64,000 nucleotides of DNA from Thermogemmata fonticola (lineage in GTDB: Bacteria > Planctomycetota > Planctomycetia > Gemmatales > Gemmataceae): the NCBI RefSeq assembly GCF_013694095.1, contig NZ_JACEFB010000008.1, positions 124,001 to 188,000 on the forward strand, read 5' to 3'. Shown here in pieces: positions 1 to 12,054 of this stretch. The notes below the pieces were generated by a model. That model had not been told where the DNA came from. It was given only the letters and a program-made list of their open reading frames with translations, and searched no databases. The translations under genes and the position numbers were made by a program. Position 1 is the stretch's first letter, and the number at the start of each line of letters is the position of its first letter.

Positions 1-912
1 GTCAGCGGAATGAAAGGAGACGGTTTTGGAGGGGGCGAGGCCGGTCACACTTTTTCCGATCAGCCAGCAAGGGAAGTTTGAGGATTGGACATGGCCGTCG
101 GCGTAAAGAATGTTGCAACCGTAGGGATGGCCGATGTAGGGAGAGGACCCACTTCTCGGATTCGAGACCCCGGCAGGACATGGGCGGGGAGCATACCAAT
201 CTTCAAGGGGCTGGCCGTAAAGGGGAGAGAGCCGGCGGACAGCGTCCCTCTGGTCAGGGCGTCCGGCCATGGTCCAGTATGATACGTAAATCGAGGAAAT
301 GTCCGCGGAGTGAATAACGACCGGCTGAAGCGGGAAGGAAGTATTTTCCGGACTGGCGGTCAGAGAACAAAAAACCACAGGCAGGCAGGAGGAGACGGCC
401 TCCGCAGAGGGCCAGGAGGCGTAAGGAAGCGAGGGTTCCGCCAGCGGGCTAAAGGCCGCCAGAGAGGGAACGCTCGACCCATGGGCATTCTGCTGGACGT
501 AGGAGAGGCGAAGCGTGTTCTGGCAGGCGAGCCAGTCATGGCGGGCGCGCAACTTGCCCACAGCAGACAGGAACAGACCGCTAGCCAGGATCAGAATGCA
601 GCCGGCCACGAGGATATCGGGCCGGAAGCGCCCGCCTGTGATGCGCCAATCGGGCAAGGTCCGCGGTGCTCGTGGCAAAGTGCGGGAGGGGTGCGGCCAG
701 AGGTCCTGAAGGCGTGCCAAGGTCCGCTCTGCCAGTCCCTGGCGCGGAAGGACAAGGCGCTGGCGCTCTCGTTCCAGAGGCTGGAGCTTGCGCCGCAGAC
801 GTTCCAGGCGTGCAGCCAAGGCGCCATCCGCCTGCAAACGAGCTTCCAACTGCCGAGCCTCCGCCTCGGAGAGTTGGTGCAACAGGTAATCCAGCAGAAC
901 TTCGTCACGCAT
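1..912 (-). CDS. Anti-sigma-like membrane protein with H-X9-DG motif (partial, runs off left edge)
   Basis: The frame is open for 304 codons from the ATG at 910-912 to base 1 with no stop, so the C-terminus lies outside the window. Residues 1-80 are charged and helical and begin like planctomycete anti-sigma/zinc-finger-type proteins (LLDYLLHQLSEAEARQLEA), but lack the usual H-x3-C-x2-C. A membrane helix spans about 98-117. It is followed by a stretch (C130, QNTLR) that resembles the post-helix segment of DUF1559 pseudopilins. The outer part holds an exact H-X9-DG motif (H262 to D272-G273, in NILYADGHVQ). The gene starts 105 bases after the ECF sigma factor on the same strand, so it is probably that factor's membrane regulator. 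The functional link is inferred from position. Confidence 0.8.
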   Translation of the reverse strand, partial: MRDEVLLDYLLHQLSEAEARQLEARLQADGALAARLERLRRKLQPLERERQRLVLPRQGLAERTLARLQDLWPHPSRTLPRAPRTLPDWRITGGRFRPDILVAGCILILASGLFLSAVGKLRARHDWLACQNTLRLSYVQQNAHGSSVPSLAAFSPLAEPSLPYASWPSAEAVSSCLPVVFCSLTASPENTSFPLQPVVIHSADISSIYVSYWTMAGRPDQRDAVRRLSPLYGQPLEDWYAPRPCPAGVSNPRSGSSPYIGHPYGCNILYADGHVQSSNFPCWLIGKSVTGLAPSKTVSFHSAD

Positions 913-1017
913 AAATGTATCGCAGTTTCCACGGGCGATGCTTGCAGTTACCCTACAATGGCGTGGCGGCGAGGCCTTGTTCTTTGTGCCCTCCGAGCCG
1001 CACAAGGGGAAAGCCTT

Positions 1018-1698
1018 TCACAAGGGGGAAGAGGCGGCAGCAGCGGAGCGGGGGCGCGGCCAGGGCACCCTCAGCGGGTCCGCCGGCTGCTGGGCCGAGT
1101 GCCGGGGCGCATCAAAAGCCGAGCAGGCCTCGAGGAGTTTCTTCAAGGCCGCATGCAAGCGGGATTTCACCGTGCCGATGGGAATGCCGAGCACCTCGGC
1201 AGCTTCGTGGTACTTCAAGCCTTGGAAATACACCAGCAACACGACACTCCGCAGGAGGGGGGGCAGGTTTGCCACCGCTTGGCGGACTAAAGTCCGCTGC
1301 TCCGCGCGCTCCAAAAGGTCCAACGGTCCGTCCGTCTCGTCGGCGGCGACCAGGTCCCAGCCGCAGACCGCCGCTTCGTCGTCTCCCATTCGTTCCTCCC
1401 ACAGCCCGGCGCGATCTCGCCGCCGCTGCAACCGCCGCAAGGCATCGATCGCCTGGTGGGTGGCGATGGCGTAAAGCCAGGGGCGCGCCGCCCGGCCCGG
1501 CTCATACTGGTCGATCTTCAGAAACACTTGCAAGAAGGTGTTCTGAAACACATCCTCCGCCAGCTCATCGTCGTTGAGATAGCGGCAGAGATACCCGAAC
1601 AATTCCCGCTCATAACGGCGCACCAGCAAGTCCAGCGCGGCCGGCTCGCCGCGTTGCAGGCGCAACAACAATTCTTCATCCGACGGTGCCGATTGCAC
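1018..1698 (-). CDS. ECF-family RNA polymerase sigma factor
   Basis: About 226 residues. Region 2 is seen in the first half (RRYERELFGYL, then DDELAEDVFQNTFLQVF, and RPWLYAIATHQAIDALRR). Region 4 lies near the end (LPPLLRSVVLLVYFQGLKYHEAAEVLGI, then GTVKSRLHAALKKL, a typical helix-turn-helix). ECF factors direct RNA polymerase to a small regulon and are usually held by a membrane anti-sigma; the next gene downstream fits that role. Start choice is uncertain: no ATG fits the frame, and GTG codons at 1698, 1710, 1716 and 1725 are possible. I chose 1698 because the homologous part (SDEELLLRLQRGE) begins right after it. The Pro/Ser/Ala-rich tail after region 4 has no visible domain. Confidence 0.9.
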   Translation of the reverse strand: MQSAPSDEELLLRLQRGEPAALDLLVRRYERELFGYLCRYLNDDELAEDVFQNTFLQVFLKIDQYEPGRAARPWLYAIATHQAIDALRRLQRRRDRAGLWEERMGDDEAAVCGWDLVAADETDGPLDLLERAEQRTLVRQAVANLPPLLRSVVLLVYFQGLKYHEAAEVLGIPIGTVKSRLHAALKKLLEACSAFDAPRHSAQQPADPLRVPWPRPRSAAAASSPL

Positions 1699-2179
1699 AA
1701 TCGCCCCCACTCCCACTCTCCACACATGGCTACGCTCAGGGAGCCGCCAGGGTTCGCTCAGTCCAATCCGTTTTCCTCAACTCTGGCGGACTGTTCTTCC
1801 TTCCAGCCCGATCTTTGTTAGGCCATCTTTCCCGTCTCTTCCATGTCAGGAATCAAACCCATAGCTTCTCTCGCTCAAGTCCGCCTTTATCTGCGCTCAA
1901 GCTCGTCTTCTATCCAGCCGCGGTTCCCTGAGCCAATCGGAAAACTCTTGTCGATCGTTCCTTCAGAACTCACCCTCAGACTCATTCTAAAGAGGAAAAG
2001 TATCCTGGGGAGCGCAAGACTTTGCCTCTCTCCCCCCTCCAACATGTGCAGACATCCCGTCCAGGGGTCCAACCCAGCGGTCCCGCCGGGTCAGGAGTCA
2101 GGAAAGCGGGAGACGCAGAGGACCATCAAGAGATCACGTGATTGACGATCAGAGGCCCACTTTTCCGCGGGCCAATGGC
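1699..2179. other. Intergenic region upstream of the sigma factor gene
   Basis: No convincing gene. It is the upstream region of the ECF sigma gene and the downstream region of the FG-GAP gene, both on the minus strand. Relatively T/C-rich on the plus strand. No clear promoter match or terminator hairpin was seen. Confidence 0.5.
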
Positions 2180-3904
2180 CTACTCCGGCCGCACTACGAG
2201 GCGTTGATCGGTGGGCACATTCCGGCGTGTCAGGGTACCCTGGCCATGCGGCAAGAGGATTTCGAGGTCCACCTTTTCCTGCGAGCCGAGGCCAAAATGG
2301 GCGAGCGCGGGTTGGCCGGAAGCATATCCGAAGCCGACAGCGATTTCCCGGCAACCGAGCATGGCGTCCGCCTGTCCCAGTTTGCCGGCGGGGTAGACAT
2401 AGATGCGGCAGCCAATCCCTTGGCGATTGACCGGTCCCTTGGGGAAGTCACACTGCACTTGGAGCCAGTGCCCCCCCGGCGTGGCGTTGCGCAGGAGCAA
2501 GGAGGGAGCTTCCGCCCACCAGTTGGGCAGGAACAGGTCCAAGCGGCCATCGTTGTCAAAGTCCGCCACAGGGCCGGCGGGCATGTAGATGATCTTCTTC
2601 TCCCGGAGGATGCGGGCGAAGAAGGCAGCGGAATTACGCACTTGCCGATCCTGAGGAGTGGGAAAATCGTTGACCCCCAGGGCGTACTGCCGGAAGGAAG
2701 GGACCTCATCGCCACGAACATCACCTCCACCGCGAATACCTAGGCCCTTATAGATCAAAGGATGCGAACGCTGGTCGGCAAACGTGACCAGACTGGCGTA
2801 CAAGTCTGGCCAGCCGTCATTATCGAAGTCCTGGATCTCGACATGGGGAGCCTTCAGCGGCAGAGGGACCAGACCCGCTTTGGTCGTGACATCTTCAAAG
2901 CTTGGCAGGCCGTGGCGGAGGCCGCGGTGCAAATACAAGCGATTGGCGACCGGTTCGACCCAGGGGTGGGCATAATGCTGGCCGAGGTAGAGGTCTAAGA
3001 GTCCATCGCGATTGACATCACCGGCACAGACGCCACAGATCATGTTGTCGCCCCCGGCTCCTCCGGCATCGGGCCAGCCTGCCTGGAAGACCTGGGAGTC
3101 CGCGGCGCGAAACTTGCCCCGGCCATCATTGAGCAAGAGCCGGTTGCCGCCACTGTTGGCCGCAATGAAGATGTCCGGCCAGGTGTCATTGTTGAAGTCA
3201 GCGGCCACGACGCCGTAGCCAGGGATATCCGCAGGAATGCCGGCGGCTTGGGTGGCATCTTCAAACTGAAGCTGCCCCCGGTTGCGGAACAGCCGGGTAC
3301 TCCGTGTCGTCGAGCCGTTGTATCCGCGGATCGGATCTTCGCCGACGAGCAGGTCCAGTAATCCGTCCCCGTCGTAATCAAGCACGGCGACACTGCGGCC
3401 TCCAAACGCCAGCGGGCAGGCCCCGTTGCCCGCCGAGATGTCCGTGAACTTCCCCCCGCCGTCATTGCGGAACAGGCTACATCCCCGGAGCTTGTTCTTC
3501 GGTTGGGGCATACTGCCGATGTACAGATCGAGATCCCCGTCATTGTCCAGATCGGCGAATACCATGCCCGTGGCCCGATTGACCAGGCGCAGGACGGGCT
3601 GTTCATCCAGGCGGAAGCGGCCCTTGTGGTTCAGGAAGAGCAGGTTGGGTTTGTCGCCGGGGCGCCCGCCAAAGGTGCCGACGATCAGATCGAGCCAGCC
3701 ATCGCCGTTGACATCGCCCCACGCCGCCCCGTGCCCCCGAATCCCCTGCAAAGCGGGCCACAAACCCGCGCTCTCCGCCACATCCTCAAAGATGAAAGGA
3801 GTTTTTTCCTCAATTCCCGCAGAAGACTCCCCCGTTAAGGTCAGAACCGGCAGGGCCAAAAAGAGAAGCAGGAGCCAGACCACGAAAGTGAGAGGCATTC
3901 GCAT
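2180..3904 (-). CDS. Exported CRTAC1-like protein: FG-GAP/VCBS beta-propeller with ASPIC/UnbV C-terminal domain
   Basis: 574 residues from the ATG at 3904, which is preceded by GAGGAGG six bases upstream; the frame stays open further 5' but without a better ribosome site. A signal-type hydrophobic stretch (MPLTFVVWLLLLFLALPVL) is at the N-terminus. At least seven calcium-binding-like FG-GAP repeats follow: DVNGDGWLDL, DLDNDGDLDL, DYDGDGLLDL, DFNNDTWPDI, DVNRDGLLDL, DFDNDGWPDL and DFDNDGRLDL. The last ~90 residues match the ASPIC/UnbV pattern (NRQGIGCRIYVYPAG, then HFGLGSQEKVDLEILLPHG). Such proteins are exported and bind metal or protein/glycan partners; the exact ligand is unknown. It starts 62 bases after the upstream propeller gene and is probably co-transcribed with it. 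Confidence 0.88.
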   Translation of the reverse strand: MRMPLTFVVWLLLLFLALPVLTLTGESSAGIEEKTPFIFEDVAESAGLWPALQGIRGHGAAWGDVNGDGWLDLIVGTFGGRPGDKPNLLFLNHKGRFRLDEQPVLRLVNRATGMVFADLDNDGDLDLYIGSMPQPKNKLRGCSLFRNDGGGKFTDISAGNGACPLAFGGRSVAVLDYDGDGLLDLLVGEDPIRGYNGSTTRSTRLFRNRGQLQFEDATQAAGIPADIPGYGVVAADFNNDTWPDIFIAANSGGNRLLLNDGRGKFRAADSQVFQAGWPDAGGAGGDNMICGVCAGDVNRDGLLDLYLGQHYAHPWVEPVANRLYLHRGLRHGLPSFEDVTTKAGLVPLPLKAPHVEIQDFDNDGWPDLYASLVTFADQRSHPLIYKGLGIRGGGDVRGDEVPSFRQYALGVNDFPTPQDRQVRNSAAFFARILREKKIIYMPAGPVADFDNDGRLDLFLPNWWAEAPSLLLRNATPGGHWLQVQCDFPKGPVNRQGIGCRIYVYPAGKLGQADAMLGCREIAVGFGYASGQPALAHFGLGSQEKVDLEILLPHGQGTLTRRNVPTDQRLVVRPE

Positions 3905-3966
3905 GGCGGACCTCCTCGCTGCGGGACGCCGGCGGGCAGCGGCTGCATAACCGCGGCGCAGCTGGC

Positions 3967-5397
3967 CTAGGGACGTTCGCTCGGCGGAATGTGAACGACC
4001 GTCAAAGCACAGCAATCCCATGCCCGGCTGCCCCGACTGGCGTTCCAGGTGATGTACAGCTTCTCGCCTTTCTCATCGATGGCGGAACTGTAGGTGCCCC
4101 GCAGACTCACGCCATACTTGCGCTGATAGAACGGATGCAGGAAAGCAATCACTTTCTTCTGCCGCGTGCGGGTGTCGAATTGGACAATCGGCGTGCCATC
4201 GGCATCGCTGCTGCCGTGAGCGCCGGGAATGTAGTAGAGGTAACGTCCTGTGGGATCTGCATCGAGCGAGGTGATGTACTGTTGGCTGGCGACGGCGGCA
4301 GAACCGAGCGCCTCGACCTGCTCCGTCCGGGTGTCCAAGGCATACAACTGGGCCTGGTGTCCTTTTTGTCCTTGGGAGACCGCATAGACATACCCTTGCG
4401 GCGTTTCCTGGGTAGCCGCCCGGATGCCGAAGGCCGCGGCGATCTTTTCCGGCGCTGTCCCCTTGTCCGGGTCCCAACGCACCACGGTTTGCGGATCGCC
4501 ATCAGGATTGTAGTAAACCCGCCCGGTAGAACTAGCCCAGATCATGGCGCGCGAAGGCCCATGGGGCCCAGAATAAATCAGCTTGCGCTGCCGGACATCG
4601 TAAGCGAAGAAGCGGATGTCCTTCTCCTGTTGGGCAGCCCCGGCTACGGTTCCCCCATAAAAGATCATCCGCTTTGGGTCCAGAACACTACAGGGAATAC
4701 AGTGCTTGGGAACTGGTCCCTGGACAACAACCTCGGCCTGCCCAGTCGCCGGCTGCACGCGAAGGATCCAATCGCCCTTGTAGTGGTAGGTGTCGTTCGT
4801 CACCTGCGTCGAGCCACGATGCGTGGAGAAATAAAGCCAGCCGTCGCTGCCCAGATCGAGGCGGCTGTGGATTTTCCCCGGCGTATAGTGGCCTTCCGGC
4901 AGTTTGAGAAGCTGTCGCACATCGACCAGCAAGCGGAATTGTCGCTTTTCCGGATCGTACTCATAAACAAAGGCATTCCCCTGGGGAGCCAGATGATCGC
5001 CTATCGAAGCGTAATACTTCCCCTGAGCGCAGAGGCTATCGCCCCAGTTCGACCAGGGTTTGCCCTCATAGGTCTGGCCGGGGAAGTACAGGAACTCGAC
5101 CGTCGGCGGCGTGCGTGCAATCCGCACCTCCTTCGCCAAACCCGGAGGCGCCTGGAGAAACTCCTCACTCGTGTCGACCGCCACCGTCTGATCCTGCGGC
5201 AGGCGGGGCGGAAAGCTGATTCCCGGCACCCCCTTTTTCTTCTGCGCGACGACCGGCAGAGACCCTAGAGCGGGACTCGTCACAGCAGCTAGACCCCTCA
5301 CGCCGGGCAAACCCTGGGCCTCCCGCAGCACGCTCCCCACGGCAACCCCCGTCACAGCAGCGGCCAGCACACCTAACACTAGCAGGCGGGACAGCAT
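3967..5397 (-). CDS. Exported beta-propeller-like protein of unknown function
   Basis: 476 residues from the ATG at 5397 (TAGGAG upstream). Residues 1-30 look like a signal peptide (MLSRLLVLGVLAAAVTGVAV). The remainder consists of repeated short beta-type blocks with Tyr/Trp/Asp-rich turns (YEYDPEKRQFRLL, GSDGWLYFSTHRGS, FAYDVRQRKLIYSG, YALDTRTEQVEALG, LDADPTGRYLYYIPG), a 6-7-bladed propeller layout like the SMP-30/YVTN group. No catalytic set could be assigned. It is followed after 62 bases by the FG-GAP/ASPIC gene on the same strand, suggesting a two-gene exported-protein operon. Confidence 0.75.
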   Translation of the reverse strand: MLSRLLVLGVLAAAVTGVAVGSVLREAQGLPGVRGLAAVTSPALGSLPVVAQKKKGVPGISFPPRLPQDQTVAVDTSEEFLQAPPGLAKEVRIARTPPTVEFLYFPGQTYEGKPWSNWGDSLCAQGKYYASIGDHLAPQGNAFVYEYDPEKRQFRLLVDVRQLLKLPEGHYTPGKIHSRLDLGSDGWLYFSTHRGSTQVTNDTYHYKGDWILRVQPATGQAEVVVQGPVPKHCIPCSVLDPKRMIFYGGTVAGAAQQEKDIRFFAYDVRQRKLIYSGPHGPSRAMIWASSTGRVYYNPDGDPQTVVRWDPDKGTAPEKIAAAFGIRAATQETPQGYVYAVSQGQKGHQAQLYALDTRTEQVEALGSAAVASQQYITSLDADPTGRYLYYIPGAHGSSDADGTPIVQFDTRTRQKKVIAFLHPFYQRKYGVSLRGTYSSAIDEKGEKLYITWNASRGSRAWDCCALTVVHIPPSERP

Positions 5398-5829
5398 CGA
5401 TGGGTCTCCTAACAGGACACGGCAGCAAGGCGGTATATTCTTAACACACCTGACACAACTTGCGCCCCGCAAAAGGGCCAAAAAATTACTGCATTTTATA
5501 GCCGCCCCACCAACAGGAAAATGATTCTGGACACAGTGACCTGAATCCCCGTTATCTCCTCGCATCGGCATCACCGCTAGCATTGGCACGATTCGGTCCT
5601 CACGGCCGGGGGAACGACTCCCCCCTCGCCGAATGACATTCCCCCCATCGGAGCCGAAGGGTATAACGCGCCAATGTCAGGAGCGCGATGGAGTATGGAA
5701 AACCCCCTCACCTTGACGGGAATCCTGAGTATCTTTTGGAGGAATTTGACCATCGGAGCGAGAGGGTGACCCCAGCCGGGAGGAAACCGGGAAGATCCGA
5801 GGAAGGTCCGAGAGGGTCGGGAGGAAATC
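5398..5829. other. Divergent intergenic region between the propeller operon and dnaE
   Basis: 432 bases between a minus-strand and a plus-strand start. It must hold promoters for both. A TATAAC box at 5662-5667 faces dnaE but lacks a well-spaced -35. On the minus strand a TATAAA-like box lies in the AT-rich stretch near 5490-5505. No gene with family support; short frames here lack plausible composition. Confidence 0.5.
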
Positions 5830-9393
<3,564 letters not shown>

Positions 9394-9654
9394 ATCATCT
9401 TCAGCGAGGGGTAGACAGACGGCGTCTTCAGGAACAGCAGACTAGCTGCACCATCACCGTCGGCTAGGTGTAACTAGATTCTCTGGGGGTGGGGACTGAA
9501 CCCGCGAGGTGTTTCCCCAGATTAGCAGAGCGGCCCGGCAGGGAACCCCCAGAGAACTTGGTTGCACCCGTTTCCTCGGAGCATCGACTCGACCGTTCAG
9601 CAAGTTCGCCCTTAACCGTGAAAAAATCTCCGGCGAAATTCTTGAAAAATTGTG
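9394..9654. other. Intergenic region after dnaE
   Basis: No gene. It holds a perfect 12-base inverted repeat (9479-9490 and 9545-9556) and leads into the promoter of the large secreted protein gene. Confidence 0.55.
9479..9556. repeat. 12-base perfect inverted repeat, arms 54 bases apart
   Basis: Left arm 9479-9490 (TTCTCTGGGGGT) and right arm 9545-9556 (ACCCCCAGAGAA) are exact reverse complements. The loop is too long for a classic terminator and there is no T-run. It could be a regulator site, a recombination scar, or part of the dnaE 3' end. Confidence 0.6.
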
Positions 9655-9684
9655 TTGACAGCCCGCGCTCGGCATTGGTAGGTT
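9655..9684 (+). promoter_or_regulatory. Sigma70-like promoter of the secreted modular protein gene
   Basis: A consensus -35 TTGACA at 9655-9660, then 18 bases, then TAGGTT at 9679-9684 as -10. The preceding stretch is A/T-rich. Transcription would begin near 9691. That lies downstream of the ATG at 9687, so it supports translation from the ATG at 9739, which has a strong ribosome site (AAAAGGAG). Confidence 0.65.
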
Positions 9685-9738
9685 AAATGTTAGTTGAATC
9701 ATATCAAAAGGATGACACATCCAGAAAAGGAGTCGCAC

Positions 9739-12020
9739 ATGTTCAGACCGTTCGCCTGGGTTCGCATGACATTGAGCGGAATTTTACGCGGGGGGGGCGC
9801 TGCGTACTGACCGCGCATCCGTGTAGCCGGCGACCATCGCCGGCGCGTCGGGGGCCGCGAAGCACGCGCCTAGCCGTCGAACTGCTGGAGGACCGCGTCG
9901 TGCCCAACAGCGCCCCGCTCATCAGCGGCACGTTCTTGACGCCGTCGTCCCTGAAAACCAACGACCTCGCGACCGTCCAGGTGGCCGCGACCGATCCCGA
10001 CAACGACCCGATCACCTTTACCTATGTCTGGAAGGTCAACGGCAACGTCGTCCAGACGACAAGCAACACCTCCGCCACCACCGACACGCTCGACCTGAGC
10101 ATCGCGGGCCACGGCGACAGGGGCGACTACATCGAGGTCGAGGTGACGCCATACGACGGCAGCGACCCCGGCCTGCCGGTGTCCACCGGCACAATCGTCG
10201 TCAACAGCGCGCCACTCGTTACGAGCGTCAGCGATCAACATTCCCTGCGCGGCGATTCGATCTCACTGCAAATCAGCGCGACCGACGTCGACGGCGACAC
10301 GCTCACCTTCGCCGCTGATGGCCTGCCAGCCGGTCTGAGCATCGACGCATCCACGGGGTTGATCAGCGGCACGATCGCTGGCGATGCCGTGCCGGGAACG
10401 TATCAGGTGAACATAAGCGTCAGCGACGGCAGTAGCTACACGGTGCAGTCTTTTGCCTGGACGATCTACCGCACTCCGGCGGAGCTTTACGCCGACTACC
10501 TGGCCGCCGTGGCCGACGCGAATGCCGCTTACCTGGCTGCCATCGCCAACCGCGATGCGGCGATAGCAGCCGCGCGACAGCAGGCGCAGTCGCAGGCGGA
10601 CGCTCTGTATGCGGAATATCTAACCACCGTGACCTCGGCGCAGGCGGTGTATGACGCGGCGATTGCGGCCGCCGAGTCGGCTTACAACGCCGCGCTGGCC
10701 GATGCCGACGCTGCCTGGGAGAGCGCGACGGCCGATGCGCGGGCGGCGTATGAAGCTGCCCTGGCCAACGCGCAGGCCGCCTACGATGCCGCGATTTCCG
10801 CCCTGGACGCCAACTACCAGGCCGCCATCGCCGCGGCCGATGAGGCATATGCCGCATACCTTGCGCCCTATCAACAAGCGCGGGATGATGCCTATGCCGC
10901 CTGGCAAGCCGACCCGCAGAACAGCCAGCTGGAACAGGAGTACAACGATGCTCAGGCCGCGCTCGACGCAGCCATACTCACAGCGACGGCGCAGCGTGAC
11001 GACGCCTACGCTGCCGCCCAGGCGTCACGGGACGCAGGCGCGGCCAATGCTCAGGCCGAGTTGGTCGCGGCTCAGGACGCCGCATTCGCCGAATACCAGA
11101 CCGCCATCGCTCCGGTCAACGCGGAATGGGACGAGGCCGAGGCGGAAGCGTGGTCCGTGTACCTGGCCGCTAAGCAAGCCGCCGACGATCAACTCCTCGC
11201 TACCGAGACCGCCGCCTGGCAGGATTACGTGAACGGCGTCGCAGCCATCGAATCCGAGTTGGCGACGACGGTGGCGAGCATCGCGGCCCAGTACGAGGAG
11301 GAGGTGACAAGCGCGGTAGCCGCGTGGCAAGCTGCCGAGACCCAGGCTTGGGACGCCTACCAGACGGCGCTGGCGGCGATACCGGACGCACCGGCGTTGG
11401 CGGTGCGGGTGGCAGGCCCACCGGCGGCAGAGCCGTTTGTCTGCTGTCAAGTGGGAGACCGACTGGGACCGGTGGTGGCCGTTCAAACAGAGCGTGGGCC
11501 GTTGGTTGACTGGCGAACTGCGCGTCCCACCGACGTGGTTCTGAGAGGAACTCAATTTGGCGATGTACGGCGTTACACTGTCACCATTCGCGGCGGTGAC
11601 ACGATTCCGGTCTATCGCCCTCTCAGTCCCAGCGACCCGCCAGGGCGACTGGACTACAACTGTCACGGATATACCTTCGGAGGGTGGAACGCTCCCGGTG
11701 GACCTTTCATTATCAACAATCCAGACGTTCCGGCGATCCTTCGAGCCGGTTACGAAGAAATTCCCGCTGCGAAGGCCCGCGCGGGTGATATCGTGGTGTG
11801 GTACGATGGTGACAAAACCATCCATTCTGCCGTCTTGAAAGACGTGGTGATTACCGATGGACGGTTGGATCCCATGCGCACAACGTTGCGAACCAAGAAT
11901 GGCAACACCCCGTTCCAGGACGCAATGACGCTCGACGCCCTTTGTAATGGCCCGCTGTTCCCCGGCCAAGATCCACGACGGGGCTACGGCCTCAACTTCC
12001 GTGTCTATCGGGCGCGGTGA
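9739..12020 (+). CDS. Large secreted modular protein: LEDR motif, two Ig/cadherin-like domains, coiled coil, Cys/His peptidase-like C-terminal domain; frame break in a G8 tract
   Basis: AAAAGGAG stands eight bases before the ATG at 9739, but that frame hits TGA at 9808. The long frame is open from an ATG at 9687 that has no ribosome site and lies upstream of the predicted transcript start. One extra G in the run at 9790-9797 would join them, so a frame break is marked here. After a basic stretch comes LAVELLEDRVVPN, the recurrent N-terminal motif of large planctomycete exported proteins. Two Ig/cadherin-like domains follow (about 9906-10205; 10206-10470, with LPAGLSIDASTGLISGT). Next is a coiled coil of about 300 residues built from 11-residue Ala/Tyr units (AAYEAALANAQ, AAYDAAISALD). 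The C-terminal domain after about 11,430 has NCHGYTFGG (Cys codon 11661) and GDIVVWYDGDKTIHS (His codon 11823), like NlpC/P60-type folds. An effector role is inferred. Confidence 0.75.
11037..11434 (+). repeat. Coiled-coil/linker repeat, copy A (in the full-length gene)
   Basis: Bases from about 11037 onward are nearly identical to 13268 onward, with only a few differences up to about 11345, where they diverge (THR-GLN versus ALA-THR at ETQAWDAY). The last part (11269-11434, through ALAVRVAGPPAAE) matches the third copy at 15880-16047. The repeat spans the end of the coiled coil and the start of the linker to the C-terminal domain, exactly where module exchange would need homology. Confidence 0.9.
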
Positions 12021-12054
12021 GTGTGCTGCACTCGCTGTGTCTGAGGGCGACAAA

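Noticed and set aside
310-1290. Open plus-strand frame of 326 codons
   Set aside because: It lies antisense to the ECF sigma factor and the anti-sigma-like gene, both with clear family features, and its composition (Arg/Gly/Gln-rich) has no domain.
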